The notes: generated by a model from the letters alone, not told the origin. Shown: positions 1 through 11,092, counted from the first letter of the stretch. The stretch: DNA of 64,000 nt from Erodium maritimum (GCA_963921825.1 OY997593.1:44097111-44161110); one strand, 5' to 3'. Numbers and translations are program-made.

Positions 1-348
1 AACTAGGAGTGTTGAAATGCCCGACCGTGTGAACCAGTAGAACAAGAACCATCAGTTGGTGAAGAAAAAACTATAATTCATCCTCAATTGCAGTCATTAT
101 TAACCGAAGGAGGATATTTTTAAGCCAATATCTCTAGAAAAATTCAATCATTGGAATTGCAAAGATCATCAAGAATGAATTGAGCTGGTTATAGGATAAC
201 AAATGCACCTCAACTCATTGAAAACAACTCAATTTGGTCCCCTTCTAGACATACGAGGTAGAAAGACTTGGTGAAGTATTGGCCGATAATTCTTATGGCT
301 TGGGTGGTTGTGGTACTTACTAGAGGTCACCATGACTTGTGGATGAAC
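1..348. other. Unassigned flank left of element A
   Basis: AT-rich sequence with no convincing reading frame and no terminal repeat that I recognise. It is the left half of the site into which element A inserted. Its last five bases, TGAAC (344-348), recur at 26951-26955, so the sequence originally continued into 26956. Confidence 0.6.
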
Positions 349-1904
349 TATAAGAACCACTCCCGGTCAACGCCAGTCAAATCGGCGAAAAACAGGAAAA
401 TTTAAAATTTTTGGACAAACACCTAAATGAACCCAAATTTGACCCGGAGGGTCATATCGGACTTGAGTTGACTCCGATATCGACCAAAGTGAGTTTAGGG
501 GGACTCAAGGCAACTTTCTGACCAATTTGGGAAAGGTTGACTTTTTGCTGGAAAAGTCAACCGAGTGACGTTTTGGTCCGTTCGAGGCTCGCTTTGGATC
601 CAAAAGGCTTAGTCGTCATCACAATGGTCTTACTTGAGCCGTTTCCTTGTAGCCCGTGAAGTTTCATAATTTCTTGGAAAAAGTGTCTGTTCGGGGTAGA
701 ATTAGAGAGAGAGAGAGTGGAGAGACGAAAGAGAAGGAGAAAAAGAGAAGAAAGGGTTGGGGCTTTGTGATTTCCCGACGATCCAACCGACGGATCGTCT
801 CAACGATCGAAGAATCGAGTTCCCGTCATCATTCCCTACGGTGAGCACCTAATCGATTTTCGTTTTGATACGTTTGAAAGTAGGGGTGTGGGTTTAAATG
901 GGTTAAATATGGATGAGTCGAGGTGTTGGGTTGGTTGGGAACGTTTTGGAGCGAAAAGGATCGGTTTCCGGTGACCGAAGGCTCGGGTGAGCTCTGACCA
1001 CCGTGTGTGGTGGCTACCGGAGTTTGGAGGTGGCTGGCCGGAGCTTGGGACGGCCACCATGGTGGTGAACCGGCCAAAACCGGCCCAACCACCCTCGGGT
1101 CTTAAGGGCCAGGTGGGGCCCACATGCTCGGGTCTCGGGTTTTCGTGTTCGGGTGGTTTAGGACGATCCCCAAGTCGTTAATCCACACCCGAAACGAATT
1201 TTGGAATTAAATTGTAAAAGTTAGAAATGACGGGTTTAGAAACTTTAAACGCGAATTAAATTGCTCGGAAGTCGGAAATTGATTCCGTCGATTGCGTTGG
1301 AACCCTTGAATTATTCTAAGATCGTGGAAACGAAAACGGGAATTTTTGGAGCCCCAGAAGGACGTTTTCCAATCCCGGCAGATTCACCGGGTCGGGAGAA
1401 ACGGGCCTTTCCGGGTCCATTATCGACAATGTCGAGTAATTGGGAAGTTTGGGAGTGATCGAAATTGTCGGGATTACATTTGGGCGTCAAGTGCATTAAA
1501 ATTCAGTTTATGCCTGCGAACTTAAAGGTGTTTTAGTTTGTGTTCTTATTAGATCGTGCCACCGACAGAGGAAAGGGAAAGCTAGGCGAGTGATCGTGAG
1601 TACGCCGGAGCTTGGTCGTGAGCTTTTGGGGAAAGCGTACGAGGTAGGGGAAAGTAGCCGGATCTCGGCCCTGACTATTGAAAGTTAACGGTAGAAATGC
1701 ATGTGACACTTGGGTGTCGTGGGTTAAGTAAGTTTATCGAACAATAGAAAGGCAGGCGACACCGGGTGGTGTCGTATGATACGAGAACGTATCGAACAAT
1801 AGAAATGCATGTGACACTTAGTAGTGTCGTAGGAGCAGTGAACATATTGATATTAGAAATACTAGAGGCATTTGGTTATGCCCGGAGGTTGATTGTATTG
1901 TTCA

Positions 1905-2470
1905 TGAGTGGCCGTGAGGTTGTTAAACCCGTATTTTGTTGTCGGTGTGTCTTGGGTGGGCTTGAGTGCCCGTGAGGTTGTTAAAACCATATTTTTATTG
2001 TCGGTGTGCCTTGTGTGGCCATGAGTGCCCGTGAGGTTGTTAAAACTGTATTTTTATTGTCGGTGTGTCTTGGGTGGCCATGAGTGCCCGTGAGGTTGTT
2101 TAACCCACATTTTTATTGTCGGTGTGTCTTGGGTGGCCATGAGTGCCCGTGAGGTTGTTAAACCCGTATTTTTACTGTTGGTGTCTTGGGTGCCCATGAG
2201 TGCCCGTGGGGTTGTTGAGCCCGTGTTTTACTGTTGGTGTCTTGGGTGGCCATGAGTGCCCGTGGGGTTGTTGAGCCCGTGTTTTACTGTTGGTGTCTTG
2301 GGTGGCCATGAGTGCCCGTTGGGTTGTTGAGCTCGTGTTTTACTGTTGGTGTGTCTTGGGTGGCCATGAGTGCCCGTGGGGTTGTTGAACCCGTGTTGTA
2401 CTGTTGGTGTCTTGGGTGGCCATGAGTGCCCGTGGGGTTGTTGAACCTGTGTTGTTGCTGTTTGTTGAAC
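1905..2470 (+). repeat. LTR-internal tandem repeat, 56-59 bp period
   Basis: Roughly ten units contain GTGTCTTGGGTGGCCATGAG then TGCCCGTGRGGTTGTT. The GTYGGTGT anchor recurs at 1941, 2000, 2059, 2118, 2177, 2233, 2289, 2345 and 2403. Spacing is 59 bp in the first part and 56-58 bp later. Long open frames on both strands here are by-products of the repeat. Confidence 0.9.
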
Positions 2471-3082
2471 TTTGGTTGTGGACTGTCTCTGCCCGAGGTT
2501 GGGGGCCCGCCTGACAAGAAAGGGGTTCCATGGTCGCGCGCGTGTGCATTGTTCAGACGAGGTTGGGGGCCCACCTGACAAGAAAGGGGTCTTGTGGCCA
2601 CGTATCGCGGGGGTTGGCTCGGCTTCCGGGTTAACCACCGGTAAAGTTTTGCATTCTTCGGCGATGGAGGGAAGCTCCCCTTCCGACTAGCTATCGGAAA
2701 AGTAGTTCTGTATGTATCGCTAACAGGTCGACCGCCTAACCCGACAGAGACCGGGGGAAGTTGTGTGGGGCAGGCTCAAGCCCAGCAGGTTAGCAACCGG
2801 CACTGAGCAGCTGGAGTGCGATCCTTCGTGATCTTGTTTGGTGTGCGATCCTTTGTGATCTTGGGTGTTGCGTGGTTATCTTTTGAGTCTTTGGGGTTGA
2901 GGTCGTAACCGTTGTGTCAGGTTTACATCACGTGTCCGAGTGTTGAGTTGGTTAGGGAAAGTAACAGTTTGTGCGTCAGTCGGGTTACTTGAGTTGGGGA
3001 TCGTAGTACCCAGTGTTTGTTTTGTTGTTGGTGTTTCCGGCATTGTCTGCTAGTATGCCGTAGTCAGTCTGGTATCCGTGGT

Positions 3083-3125
3083 GGTGAGCGAACGCTCACC
3101 CCTAGCTGCTTTTCCTACAGGTACC
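3083..3125 (+). promoter_or_regulatory. LTR hairpin plus splice-acceptor-like site
   Basis: GGTGAGCGAACGCTCACC (3083-3100) can fold into a 7-bp stem with a 4-base loop. It is followed by CTAGCTGCTTTTCCTACAG, a pyrimidine-rich tract ending in CAG (3120), then GTACC. The pair is kept in every LTR of this family in the window (26676-26713, 33981-34018, and - strand 7957-7994) and in modified form in solo LTR D. Function is not known to me; an acceptor for a spliced transcript is an inference. Confidence 0.5.
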
Positions 3126-3378
3126 GTTCGCGGGACGGACTAGGTGAGCTCTCGAAGCTTGAAGAGCTGGGAGCGGGAGTCCGGGTTTCCTTTTGAGTTT
3201 AGCGACGTACGCCATGTCTTTTATCCGCTTCTTTGGACGTATTTTTGAGTTGTAAATTGTTATTTTGATTAACTAAATGGTGATTTAAAGCGATTTATTT
3301 AAAAGGTTTGAAAATGGTTTTATTGTTTTACTGTTCGCGTTCCGGGTTCGGTTCTACTGAATTTAGGGCGTGACAGTT

Positions 3379-3390
3379 TGGCATCTGAGC
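3379..3390 (+). promoter_or_regulatory. Primer-binding site of element A (tRNA-iMet type, diverged)
   Basis: TGGCATCTGAGC lies three bases after the 5' LTR. It differs at two positions from TGGTATCAGAGC, the plant initiator-methionine tRNA complement that is intact in elements B and C. Confidence 0.85.
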
Positions 3391-3942
3391 TCGAGGTTTC
3401 ACACCTCGGACTGTACGTTAATTAGGTGGGGAGAGTCGAGTCAGTAAAGTCCCGTTGTGCGTTGGTTGCGCAAGTCGGAAACCGTGTGTAGACCCGTAGG
3501 GACATGAGTCCTGTTTGCTGTAGTGTGTATGTGCAGTATTATTATTACTGGCATACCGATTGTGTGTTGCTGTGTGAAACTTTTTAAGCTGTCGCGACTC
3601 GACTCAGGAGCGCTCCTGTAGTCGAACGTGACGGTGATGATGTCAAGTGGGTACAATGTAGTTCGGGGATGCCTGGACTGGGTTGTAACTACCTGATGTC
3701 AAAATGAGGTTTTATAATGAAAGAGAGTTTTTAAAATTGTTGGCCCGGTGGGCGTGTTTTTTATTTTGGTAGGCCTTGTCGGCTTGTGTTTGAGGTTGGG
3801 TGACTTGAATTTTTCTGTGAGTCGTTGTGCGTGTGGTCGGTGATTTGGTGATCGAGCGTGTGTGACGCTTAAAACTGGTTTTGGGGTTAAAAAGGGGTAA
3901 AAATCGAGTCTGAAACAATTTTGGGAAATAGGCATGCGCGAG

Positions 3943-4054
3943 CGTCACGGACCCTGTCACGGATCCGTGACAGAGCAGCGCGTTTTGGCAAGTTTTGGGC
4001 CTTCGTCACGGCTCCGTGACCCCAACCGTGACGGGGTCTGTCACGGATCCGTGA
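3943..4054 (+). repeat. Cluster of GTCACGGATCCGTGAC palindromes
   Basis: TGTCACGGATCCGTGACA (3955-3972) is a perfect 18-bp palindrome. TCACGGATCCGTGA recurs at 4041-4054, and the near-palindrome GTCACGGCTCCGTGAC is at 4006-4021. The same cluster is present in degraded form in leader C and inside solo LTR D. Confidence 0.85.
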
Positions 4055-4429
4055 TTCCTGTCTTGTTCCACCGTCTTGATTGTGCAGTTTGAGTGTTGGT
4101 TTTCCGTGGCTGTGTTCACAGTTGTGTTGGTTGTAGAGGTCGTAAGTTCGGTGTTAAAGGGTGAGTTCTTGGGTTCGAGACTCATCAATAACCTACGGTA
4201 GTGATACATCGCCTCGGTGTGACAGTCTCACCACGGAGAGGGGTTAGGGTTGGTGCGCTGCGGCGCCATACGAACTAGGTTTCCCCTATGTGAACGGGTG
4301 TTCGAGGTTTCCCTTACGTGAACAGGTGGTTCGAGGTTTCCTTCACGTGAGTGGATTATTCGAGGTTTTCCTCGCGTGAACGGGTGGTTTGAGGTTTCCT
4401 TCATGTGAGTGGGTTATTTGAGGTTCCTT

Positions 4430-4680
4430 ACATGATCGAGTAACTAGGGTATCAATGTTGTGAGCAATAGTGGGTTGCGGAATTGAGAATAGGATCCCCG
4501 TTGAGGTTTCCCTACGTGATCGGGTAATTGGGGTACCAAGGTTGTGAGCAATAGTGGCTTGCGGAATTGAGAATAGGATCCCCGTTGAGGTTTCCCTACG
4601 TGATCGGGTAATTGGGGTATTGAGGTTGTGAGCAATAGTGAATTGCTGAATTGAGAACATGATCCCCGTTTCGAGGTTTC
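4430..4680 (+). repeat. 84-bp tandem repeat in the leader of A
   Basis: Three units contain TTGTGAGCAATAGTG and GAGAATAGGATCCCCGTT. GATCCCCG recurs at 4493, 4577 and 4661, exactly 84 bp apart. Shorter units of about 30-35 bp, GAGGTTTCC..ACGTGA, precede them from about 4275. The period is a multiple of three, which explains the open frames on the - strand. Confidence 0.88.
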
Positions 4681-4860
4681 CCTCACGTGAGAGAGTATTT
4701 GAGGTATTAATGGCTTGAGCAGTGTGACGTTTTGGTATCAGGTTTTGAGGTAGTGGTTTGCCCTGGTCAGATTGGGGACGAGTAGCGAATACTGGTTGGG
4801 TTGTGCAACGTTATAACTAAATGCATAGAGAACCATGTGAGGGTTGTGTTAGACTTTACC

Positions 4861-5267
4861 GGAGTGACTAATGGAGGGGTTGTTCGGTCTCTGATTTGGG
4901 CGTCAGTTTTATTGGATACCGGGGTGTCACACTCGTTTGCTTCGTCGAGTGGTGTTGAGATGTTGGGGCAGAGTTTAGAGCCGTTGAGTCCACCCCTACG
5001 TCTGGATACGCCGGTTGGGGGTGATGTGGTGTTGACTAGGGTCTTTCGTGCCTGTGGAGTCAGTGAAGCGAACCGATACAGGAGGTTCGAGAGAGGACTC
5101 AAGAGCCCTGGTGCTGGATCGAGTCCTCACCCCGAGGATTCGGGTATGTTCGGAGTTGGTAGGGACGGCGACGGTAGAGGAGCGAGGTCTTAGAGAGACC
5201 GCGAGGTTCCGTGAGGTTTGGCAGCGACTGAGCTTGTGCGTGTATCCGTGGGAAGGATACTTACGAA
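4861..5267 (+). pseudogene. Element A protease (retropepsin) remnant
   Basis: The frame starting at 4801 carries LLDTGVSHSFASS, the aspartic protease active-site motif (DTG at 4915-4923). It fits the Ty3 LDTGASHSF consensus with a G-V substitution. The protease would cleave the Gag-Pol polyprotein inside the particle. The first 20 or so residues of this open frame are leader sequence, so the methionine at 4801 is not the natural start. The frame runs to 5193. The C-terminal protease motif DVILRMGW, like DVILGMDWL, is found in a different frame from 5280. At least one frameshift therefore lies between about 5090 and 5268. Confidence 0.82.
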
Positions 5268-6240
5268 ATGACAGCCTTTGACGTGATCCTGAGAATGGGT
5301 TGGCCGACGAAGTGCCGAGCCAATATCGACTGTAACTGGCGACGAGTGACGGTGTCAACAGGCAACACGAAAGGTTCGTGTATTCTGGGCAGTAAGAGCG
5401 GGGTCCTCCTGTCGGCATTGTCCGAGGTGGAGGAAGTATCGGTTGTGCAGAGCCGCGAGTTGCCGCGAGTGGTGTGCAAGTTCCCCGAGGTCCTTCCGGA
5501 GGAATTGAGCGGGTTGCCACCAATTCGGGAGGTGGAGTTCAGGTTTGACCTGGTGCCGGGAACGGTAGCGATATCGATGGCGCCCTACAGGTTTGCGCCA
5601 GCCGAGTTGACCAAGCTGAAGCGTCAGCTCGAGGAGCTTCGGGAGAAGGGGTTTATCCGGCTGAGCACATCGCCGTGGGGAGCACCAGCATTCTTCGTGA
5701 AGAAGAAGAGTGGAGAGCTTCGGATGTGTATAGACTACCGGAAGCTGCACCGGGTTTACGGTGAAGAACCGATACCTGATGCCGAGGATTGACGACTTGT
5801 TGGACCAGTTGAGAGGGTCGACTTGCTTCTCGAAGATCGATCTGCGATCCGGATATTACCAGTTGCGAGTCCGAGAGGGGGGACGTCGCAAAGACTGCAT
5901 TCCGGACGCGCTATGGGCATTACGAGTTCTTGGTGATGCCGTTTGGACTGACGAACGCACCTGCAGCGTTCATGGATCTGATGAACCGTATATTCCATCC
6001 GTTCTTAGATCAGTTTGTGGTGGTGTTTGTAGACGACATCGTGATCTACTCGCAGAACAAGGCGACGTATGAGGAACATCGGAGGGGTGTCCTGACCCTG
6101 TTGTGCACACATCAGCTATACGCCAACCTGGAGAAGTGCGATTTTTGGCTCGCTGGGGTGAGAGTCCTCGGTCACATTGTATCCCGTGACGGTGTGTTGG
6201 TCGATCCGGTGGAGATCGACGTGGTTTTGAAGTGGGCGCG
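5268..6240 (+). pseudogene. Element A reverse transcriptase, frameshifted
   Basis: Ty3 RT motifs appear in order but in three frames. Frame one (5268-5760) gives the fingers region APYRFAPAEL, GFIRLSTSPWGAPAFFVKKK and [10 protein letters not shown]. Frame two (5761-5880) gives [11 protein letters not shown] and [13 protein letters not shown], which holds the first catalytic Asp. Frame three (from 5919) gives [18 protein letters not shown] and FVDDIVIYS, the catalytic DD at 6032-6037. The enzyme would copy element RNA to cDNA. Breaks lie near 5755 and 5885. Motif residues are otherwise well kept, suggesting moderate age. Confidence 0.92.
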
Positions 6241-6840
6241 ACCCACGAGCGTTTTCGAGATCCTCAGCTTCTTAGGGCTGGCAGGATATTATCCGCTGTT
6301 GGTCCAGGACTTTGAGCGTCTAGCCGCGCCTATGACTCTTTTGACGCGCAAGGGAGTCGGGTTTGTGTGGACAGAGGATTGTGAACGTGCGTTCACGGAG
6401 CTGAAGGCTCGTCTGACTACCACTCCAGTGTTGATAGTGCCAGAGCGCGTGGTCGAGTATGAGGTCTATTGTGACGCGTCCGGGGAAGGACTGGGCTGCG
6501 TGCTGACGCGGTTGGGTAGAGTCGTTGCTTGTTTCTCAAGGCAGTTGAAGACACACGAGCGCAACTATCCTACCCATGACTTGAAATTAGCAGCAGTCGT
6601 GTTCGCGCTAAAGGGCTGGAGGTATTATCTGTATGGCGGGCGATTTCAGGTGTTCTCGGATCATAAGAGCCTTAAGTACATCTTTTCCCAACGAGACCTG
6701 AACATGCGCCAGCGGCGATGGATGGAACTACTGAGCAGTAAGACTTTGAGCTACTCTACCATTCGGGTAAGGCGAATGTGAGTGCCGACGCCCCGAGTAG
6801 GAAGCCGATGCCGTGTCCTGCTAGCATCTCAGTGCGGGAG
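6241..6840 (+). pseudogene. Element A RT connection and RNase H
   Basis: This continues in the frame of 5930-6781 with [15 protein letters not shown], the Ty3 connection region. RNase H follows: [51 protein letters not shown] and [13 protein letters not shown]. This domain removes RNA from the RNA:DNA hybrid. The frame breaks at 6779-6781 and resumes one base out as SADAPSRKP, matching the usual ADALSRK at the end of the domain. It is the best preserved part of element A. Confidence 0.92.
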
Positions 6841-7443
6841 TAGGACATGATGGGAGAGCTGGGCACGCTCGGGTTGGAGCTAGAAGAGGTTACCAGCGGC
6901 GTGGCCACTTGCTTCTTGGTGGCTCAGCCCACCCGGCTTGGCCGGGGGGTAAAGACACAGTTGGTGGATGTCGAGATGACAGAGATCCGGAAGAGAGTTG
7001 CCGGCGGGGTTGACGCCGAGGGCTGGGATCGTCGTGCTAATTGGGAGTTACGGTATCGCGGAGGTTGTTCGTACCGAGTAACGGTGGAGGCGACGAGCTG
7101 CGACAGTCGCACTATTTGCATCTAACAATGCACGTGGGTAGCACTAAGAGGAGCGCGACATCAGGCGACAGATCTAGTGGAGTAGGATATGGAGAGCGGT
7201 TGTAGGGTTGGTATCGCGGTGCCTCACTTGTCAGCAGGTGAGAGTCGAACATCAGCGTCCCGTTGGGTTATTGCAGCCACTGCCGGTTGCACAGTGGAAA
7301 TGGGGGCACGTCACGAGGGATTTCGTGAGCGGTTAGCCGAGTTCGCCTACAACAACAGCTTTCAGGCCAGTATCATGATGGCACCGTTTTCGGAGCGTTG
7401 TATGGTAGGCCGTGTCGGTCGCCCGTGTGCGGCGCAGAAGTGA
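6841..7443 (+). pseudogene. Element A integrase core, with internal deletion
   Basis: The zinc-binding part is recognisable across frames: LTMHVGSTK near 7120, then RCLTCQQVRVEHQRP and LLQPLPVAQWKWGHVT near 7218-7315. The catalytic region starts with a DFV that carries the first Asp. It then jumps directly to LAEFAYNNSFQASIMMAPF (about 7333-7390), which normally lies beyond the second Asp and the Glu of the DDE triad. About 100 residues containing two catalytic acids are therefore absent. Several frameshifts also occur. Upstream, 6847-7125 is low-similarity linker. Confidence 0.82.
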
Positions 7444-7700
7444 AGAAGGAGGGTTCACTGGGTCTAGAACTGGACCGAGAGACAGCTGAGTCGGTCGTGC
7501 CGAAGCGTGAGCGGCTGAAGACCGCGTAGAGTCGGCAGGAGCTATGCTGACAGACGGCGCCGACCTCTCGAGTCAGCAGTCGATGACCATGTATCCCTTA
7601 AGGTGAGTCCGAAAGGTGGACTGGTGCGTTTCAACCGCGGCGGAGACAGGTTATCCCCGCGGTGTATCGGGCCTTTTGAGGTCTTGAGTAGAGTGGGAGC
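7444..7700 (+). pseudogene. Element A integrase C-terminal region, first half
   Basis: Degenerate sequence recalling the Ty3 integrase C-terminus. It reads VKKEGSLGLELDRETAESV, then a KVSP-like, RFNRRG-like stretch, and ends GPFEVLSRVGA at 7700. The next expected residues, VAYRLALPP, are encoded from 23396, on the far side of array B. The split falls inside the array's target site GGAGC (7696-7700). Confidence 0.82.
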
Positions 7701-10700
7701 TATCACGCCCCAATTTCAGTAAACCGAACTCGGGACGCGAACGTTTTAAAAACAAAGAAACACTTGAAACCTGTTTTCATTAAATCACTTTAAAATACCA
7801 GTTTAGTTCAACAAAAATAATTATAACTTAAAATACGTCCCAACACGTGGACAAAAGTACAAGGTATCCGTATCTAGACTCAAAAGACAAAACCCGGACT
7901 CCGCTCCTAGCTCCACAAGCTTCGAGAGCTCACCTAGTCCGTCCCACGAACAGTACCTGAAGGAAAAGCAGCTAGGGGTGAGCGTTCGCTCACCACCACG
8001 GATAACAGACTGACTACGGCATAATTAGCTGACAAAGCAGGTAACACCAACAACAACTCAACACCGGGGAACACCATCCCCAACTCAAGTACTCTAACTG
8101 AACATACCCCCACTGTTGCCTTCCCTGACCAACTCGACACTCTGACAGGTAAAGTAGACCCGACACAACCATTGACGACCTCTTCCAAGGACTCAAAAGA
8201 AAGTTACGCAATACCAAACAACATCACAAGGGATCACCCCAAACAAGATCACGAAGGATCGCACACCAAACAAGATCACAAAGGATCGTAAACCAGCTGC
8301 CAAGAACGCCCTCCCGGGACTCTAACCCGGTCAGGCCAACCCAAGAATGCTGCAACTTACCGGGACTCTAACCCGTAAGCCAGCCGGAAAATGCTGCAAC
8401 TTACCGAGACTCTAACTCGTAAGCCAGCCGAAGAATGCTGCAACTTACCGGGACTCTAACCCGCAAGCCAGCCAAAGTATGCTCACAAAAACCAAACCAC
8501 ACACGCGCGGCCAGGACCCCTTTATTGGCGGGCGGCCCCCCTACCCCGTCTGAACATGCAGACGCGTGTGCTCGTGGACCCCCGTTTCAGGAAGCGGGCC
8601 CCAAACCTCCGGTAACCACAATCACAATCACAAACACAATCACGAGCAAACTCAACAACCAGTAAAAACGCAGGTTCAATACTCATAGGCACTCACGGCC
8701 ACCAAGACACCAACAGTAAAACTCGGACTCAACAGCCCCACAGGCACTCACGGCCTCCCAAGACACACCGATAGTAAGACACGGACTCAACAGCCCCACA
8801 GGCACTCACGGCCTCCCAAGACACCAACCATAAAACACGCTTGCAACTTACCGAGACTCTAACTCGTAAGCCAGCTAAAGAAAGCTTGCAACCCCCCCGA
8901 GACTCTAACTCGGTCAGGCCAGCCAAAGACACCAACCTTAGTACACAGGCTCTCAAGGCCACCCAAAATACCAAAGGTAAAGACACGGGTTCAACAACCC
9001 CGTGGGCTCTCATGACCACCCAAAACTCAACAATAAAACACGCTTGCAACTTACCGAGATTCTAACTCGTAAGCCAGCTAAAACACCAACAGTAAAGTAC
9101 GGGCTCTCATGGCCACCCAAACACGAATAATAACACGGGCTCTCATGGCCACCCAAAACTCAACAATAATAATACACGGGCTCTCAAGGCCACCCAAGAC
9201 GCCAAAATAAACAATCAACCTCCGGCTTAACCCAAGCCTCCAACAGTCCTAATATCAACAGTTTCACAATCAACCTCCGGGCATGGTCATATGCCTCCAG
9301 TACTCCTAATATCGATAAGTTCACAATCATCCTCCGGGCATGGTCATATGCCTCCAGTAAAACAATTAACGCTAAGTTTTCTGCTCCTACGACACTACTA
9401 AGTGTCACATGCTTTTCTCATAATCGCTACGATCCCGTATCATGCATTTCTAATAATTACTATGATCCCGTATCATGCATTTCTAATATTTAAATAAACC
9501 TACTCAACCCACGACACCCCGGTGTCACATGCAATTCTACTGTTAACTTTCCCCAGTCAGGGCCGAGATCCGGCTACTTTTCCCTACCTCGTGCGTGTTC
9601 TCCCAAAAGCCAACCACGAGCTCCGATGATGATTTCAGTCACTCACCCAGCCTTCCCTTGCCTCGGTCCGTGGCACGATCTAAAGGAACACAATTTAAAG
9701 TCACTAAACAACTCGCAGGAATAAACCGAAAACCATTAAACTCGATGCCCAAACTTAACACCGAAAATGTCGATCACTCCCAAACTTCCCAATTACTCGA
9801 CATTGTCGATAAAGGACCCGTAAAGGCCCGATTCGCCCGACATGGCGAGTCTGCCCGGTTTTCAATAATTGCCTTCCGGGGCTCCAAAAGTCCCCGTTTT
9901 CGTTTCTACGGTCTTAGAATAATTCAAGGAACCCAACGCCCTTGACGGAATCGAATTCCGACTTCTAAGTCAATTAATTAACGTTCAAAGTTTCTAAAAC
10001 CCGTTAATTACAACTTCTCCAATTTAATTCCAATTTTTGATTCGGTTTAGGATAAATGGTCCGGGGAACGTTTTAAACTACCCGGACATTAAAACCCGAG
10101 CAACCGAGCACGTGGGCCCCACCCAAACTCCTTAGCCGAGACCCTAGGGTTTAAGGGGAGGCTCGGCCACCATGTGGTGGCTGCTGCCAGCTCCGGCCAG
10201 CCACCTCATGGCCGGCCGGCCACCACCCACGATGGCCGGAGCTCTTCCCGAGCCTCCGGTCACCGGAAAACGTGAAATTAAACCCCCAAACACCTCAAAA
10301 ACGTCTCCAACACCTCCCCAACCTCCACACAACCCTAAATCATTCGTTTTAACAAAACCCTAGCTTTCCAAAATAATCAAAACGAGAATCGGTTTGGGTA
10401 TTACCGTAGAGGAGGATGAGGGGAACGGGATTGCTCTTTGCTTCAAGACGATCCAAGGGCTTGATCACAAACCCTAGCTCAACTTCCCTTCTTCTCTCTT
10501 CTTCTTCTTCTCCTTCTCTCTCTAAAACCTCTCTTCTTCTTTCTAATTTAATTAAAACTAACAACTAACTCCAAAAACTTCCCTCTTTAACCCTTATGTT
10601 CGGCCACCACCACAACCACACCTTTCCCCCCCAAAACTAACACCACCAATTAGTTGACAAGTGTCAAGGTGGGTACCACACCTTTTGGAAAATATCTGAT

Positions 10701-11092
10701 TGATATTTTCCAATCAGTTTCGCGAAAATCGGACGTTTCGGGCCCCGAACGGGCACTTTTCCCAAGAAATTACGAAACTTGGCGGCCTACAAGGAAACGG
10801 CCCAACTAAGACCGCTGCGACGACGGCTAAGCTTTTTGGATGCAAAACGGTCCTCGAATGGATCAAAACGTCACTCGGTTGACTTTTCCAGCGAAAAGTC
10901 AACATTTCCCAAATTGATCAGAAAGTTGCCCTGAGTCCCCCGGAACTCACTTTGGTTGATAACGGGGTCAACTGAAGTCTGGTATGACACTCGGGGTCAT
11001 TTTAGGTTCACTTAAGTGTCAGTGTTAAAATTTTTTTAAATTTTCCTGTTTTTCGCAGGTTTGACTAGCGTTGACCGGGAGTGGTTATTACA
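7701..11092 (-). repeat. Array B left LTR (3' LTR of the - strand element)
   Basis: 3392 bp, starting TATCACGCCCC (TG to TA) and ending TTATTACA. It carries about 240 bp near 8835-9075 that the other two copies lack, plus a duplicated GATCCCGTATCATGCATTTC block at 9430-9490. It lacks the 120-bp duplication seen at 16260-16390. Internal arrays are 43-44 bp units with CAACTTACCGGGACTCTAAC (8330-8490) and the family 56-59 bp array (8690-9200). Confidence 0.92.

Larger units (their letters stand above)
349..3375 (+). repeat. 5' LTR of element A
   Basis: About 3.03 kb. It starts TATAAGAACC, where the expected TG is mutated to TA, and ends GGGCGTGACA. Compared with the 3' LTR it lacks roughly 220 bp. 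The sequence jumps at about 697 from the GTTCGGGG stretch straight to TAGAATTAGAGAG, while the 3' LTR has 24080-24310 between the same points. The LTR contains a 56-59 bp tandem array and, near its end, a conserved hairpin followed by an acceptor-like site. Confidence 0.92.
3391..4860 (+). other. Untranslated leader of element A, with gag missing at its end
   Basis: About 1.4 kb matching the leaders of B (- strand) and C. It includes a GGCCCGGTGGGCGTG unit near 3743, a cluster of GTCACGG/CCGTGAC palindromes (3943-4054) and an 84-bp tandem array. Near 4770-4850 it still matches the part of the B leader just upstream of gag (GGACGAGTAGCGAA... in both). Within tens of bases it then runs into protease-coding sequence, so gag (about 1.3 kb in B) has been lost. 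The breakpoint lies around 4840-4870. Confidence 0.75.

Noticed and set aside
2228..2638. 136-residue His/Gln-rich open frame, and its relatives at 25821-26231 and 32437-32938
   Set aside because: The protein is a direct translation of the 56-59 bp LTR tandem array on the - strand; there is no independent coding signal.
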